This document shows positions 62,625 to 64,000 of a DNA stretch of 64,000 bases, piece after piece. The notes beneath the pieces are model-generated. The model saw only the letters and a list, made by a program, of their open reading frames with translations, had not been told where the DNA came from and searched no databases. Where the stretch lies: assembly GCF_002236805.1 (NCBI RefSeq), contig NZ_NIQA01000001.1, positions 612,559 through 676,558 on the forward strand, read 5' to 3'. Source of the DNA: Pusillimonas sp. T2. GTDB taxonomy: Bacteria; Pseudomonadota; Gammaproteobacteria; Burkholderiales; Burkholderiaceae_B. A program made the translations under genes and the position numbers. Each line of letters begins with the position of its first letter. Positions within the stretch are counted from its first letter, which is position 1.

Positions 62625-63040
62625 TCTCTAACTTGAGTTGCGTGTTTGTGCCGTTCATCATTTTCAAAGGCCCAACCTTAATAAATTAAGACTGGTTTTG
62701 AGAACTACTTGAACTAAATTGTTTAATGCAATCACAACCCGTACTTATCGTTTGCTACAACACGACACTAACTACCTGACACCGAAGTGCCAAACACTTA
62801 GCTTTGCGTTGCAACACACCATAACTACTTCATTGTGTTGTTGCTTCTTCCTGATTGTTAAAGAACGATTTACAGCCGCTAACTTTTAGTACCTCACCCA
62901 AAGGCAAGCTACTTTTAAAAGCTAACGAACAGAACCCTAGAGTATACCCTAAGATGCTCTTCGTTAACCTGCATGGAACCCAAGAATTTAACTCTCAGAC
63001 CAATCACCCAACTCACACCCATTCTAGCCACACCGAAGTA
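62603..63040 (-). other. tRNA-Ala to 23S internal spacer
   Basis: This 438-base spacer holds no coding frame. It contains a boxA antitermination site (62856-62868) and, next to 23S, the 5' arm of its processing stem with repeated GTTATAGG. Nothing else is recognised. Confidence 0.6.
62856..62868 (-). promoter_or_regulatory. boxA antitermination site before 23S
   Basis: Read on the minus strand this is TCGTTCTTTAACA, followed by ATCAGGAAGAAGC, close to the rRNA boxA consensus (TGCTCTTTAACA). It recruits the NusB/NusE antitermination complex in the leader before 23S. Confidence 0.8.
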
Positions 63041-63116
63041 TGGTGGAGGATGACGGGATCGAACCGACGACCCCCTGCTTGCAAAGCAGGTGCTCTCCCA
63101 GCTGAGCTAATCCCCC
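63041..63116 (-). tRNA. tRNA-Ala (anticodon TGC)
   Basis: The minus-strand gene is GGGGGATTAGCTCAGCTGGG to ...CATCCTCCACCA, 76 bases including an encoded CCA. The anticodon loop reads CTTTGCAAG with anticodon TGC, and the T-arm GGTTCGATCC is standard. It lies in the 16S-23S spacer, 14 bases downstream of tRNA-Ile. Confidence 0.97.
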
Positions 63117-63130
63117 TTCTCGTAAAACTA

Positions 63131-63207
63131 TGGTGGGTCAAGTTGGAATCGAACCAACGACCCCCGCCTTATCAAGACGGTGCTCTAACCGACTGAGCTA
63201 CTGACCC
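63131..63207 (-). tRNA. tRNA-Ile (anticodon GAT)
   Basis: The minus-strand gene is GGGTCAGTAGCTCAGTCGGT to ...CTTGACCCACCA, 77 bases with an encoded CCA. The anticodon stem-loop contains TTGATAA (anticodon GAT). First tRNA after 16S, the usual Ile-Ala order of rRNA operons. Confidence 0.97.
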
Positions 63208-63339
63208 TTGGCCTTAACCCGATGGGTGCACTGCTGTAACCTGGATACCACCAGACCACAACCCATGCCGACTGCACTTTCAAACAACCGATAAGCGTGA
63301 GCACTTCAAATAATAACCACCCTGCACCAACGTGCTCTT

Positions 63340-64000
<661 letters not shown>

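Overview
The window is an ordinary, tightly packed stretch of chromosome from a betaproteobacterium, most probably a member of the family Alcaligenaceae (Bordetella, Pusillimonas and Castellaniella relatives); genus is not resolved. The basis is the gene order (ubiE-Tim44-ubiJ-ubiB; kdsD-kdsC-lptC-lptA-lptB-hpf-ptsN-hprK-rapZ; secB-grxC-rhodanese-gpmA-envC-ctpA-moeB; rsmB-DUF4390-ntrY-RR), the large DUF3683 FAD/Fe-S oxidoreductase, heptose adenylyltransferase as a separate gene, and the 16S-tRNA-Ile-tRNA-Ala-23S-5S rRNA operon. Base composition looks uniform. I see no insertion sequence, prophage, integrase or CRISPR array.

Layout. 1-3.4 kb: metH (3' end beyond the left edge), divergent from thiG-thiD-pcm-tolC (3.5-7.2 kb). 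7.2-12.9 kb, minus strand: heptose-phosphate adenylyltransferase, a ferritin-like diiron protein, ubiB, ubiJ, a Tim44-like protein and ubiE. 13-15 kb: phoB-phoR, convergent with a 1314-residue FAD/Fe-S oxidoreductase (15.1-19 kb) and a YqaA-type membrane protein. 19.7-21.8 kb: ilvA and apt, converging on a strong bidirectional terminator. 21.9-25.5 kb: Kdo supply and LPS transport (kdsD, kdsC, lptC, lptA, lptB). 25.7-28.4 kb: hpf, ptsN, hprK, rapZ. 28.4-34.5 kb: rlpA, rsmI (minus), yraN, a GmhA/DiaA protein, a BON lipoprotein, a TlpA thioredoxin, argB and a HAD nucleotidase. 34.5-39.1 kb, minus: moeB, ctpA, envC, gpmA. 39.1-41.5 kb, plus: rhodanese, grxC, secB, gpsA. Then trmL and comF (minus), bioC (plus), and rsmB-DUF4390-ntrY-response regulator (minus, 43.7-48.7 kb). 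48.9-54.5 kb: rimO, fmt and def (minus), dprA, an unknown membrane protein and an orphan amino-acid binding protein. 54.5-58.2 kb, minus: yggS and the sulfate assimilation operon cysH-cysD-cysN. 58.3-59.3 kb: an RluA-family pseudouridine synthase. 59.3-64 kb: the rRNA operon on the minus strand, cut by the right edge inside 16S.

Functional themes are envelope building (Kdo, heptose, Lpt export, RlpA, EnvC, CtpA, BON lipoprotein), ubiquinone synthesis, translation and protein maturation (rsmI, rsmB, rimO, fmt, def, trmL, hpf), sulfur and methionine metabolism, and sensing (PhoBR, NtrY plus regulator, PtsN/HprK).

The most interesting point comes from two places 18 kb apart. The sigma-54 gene rpoN is missing from its usual position between lptB and hpf. 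The regulator partner of NtrY is a 236-residue protein with only a receiver, an Ala-rich linker and a Fis-type helix-turn-helix, without the AAA+ sigma-54 activation domain of classical NtrX. Together they suggest a lineage in which the Ntr-type system was rewired for sigma-70 promoters. I found no clearly new multi-gene system beyond this.
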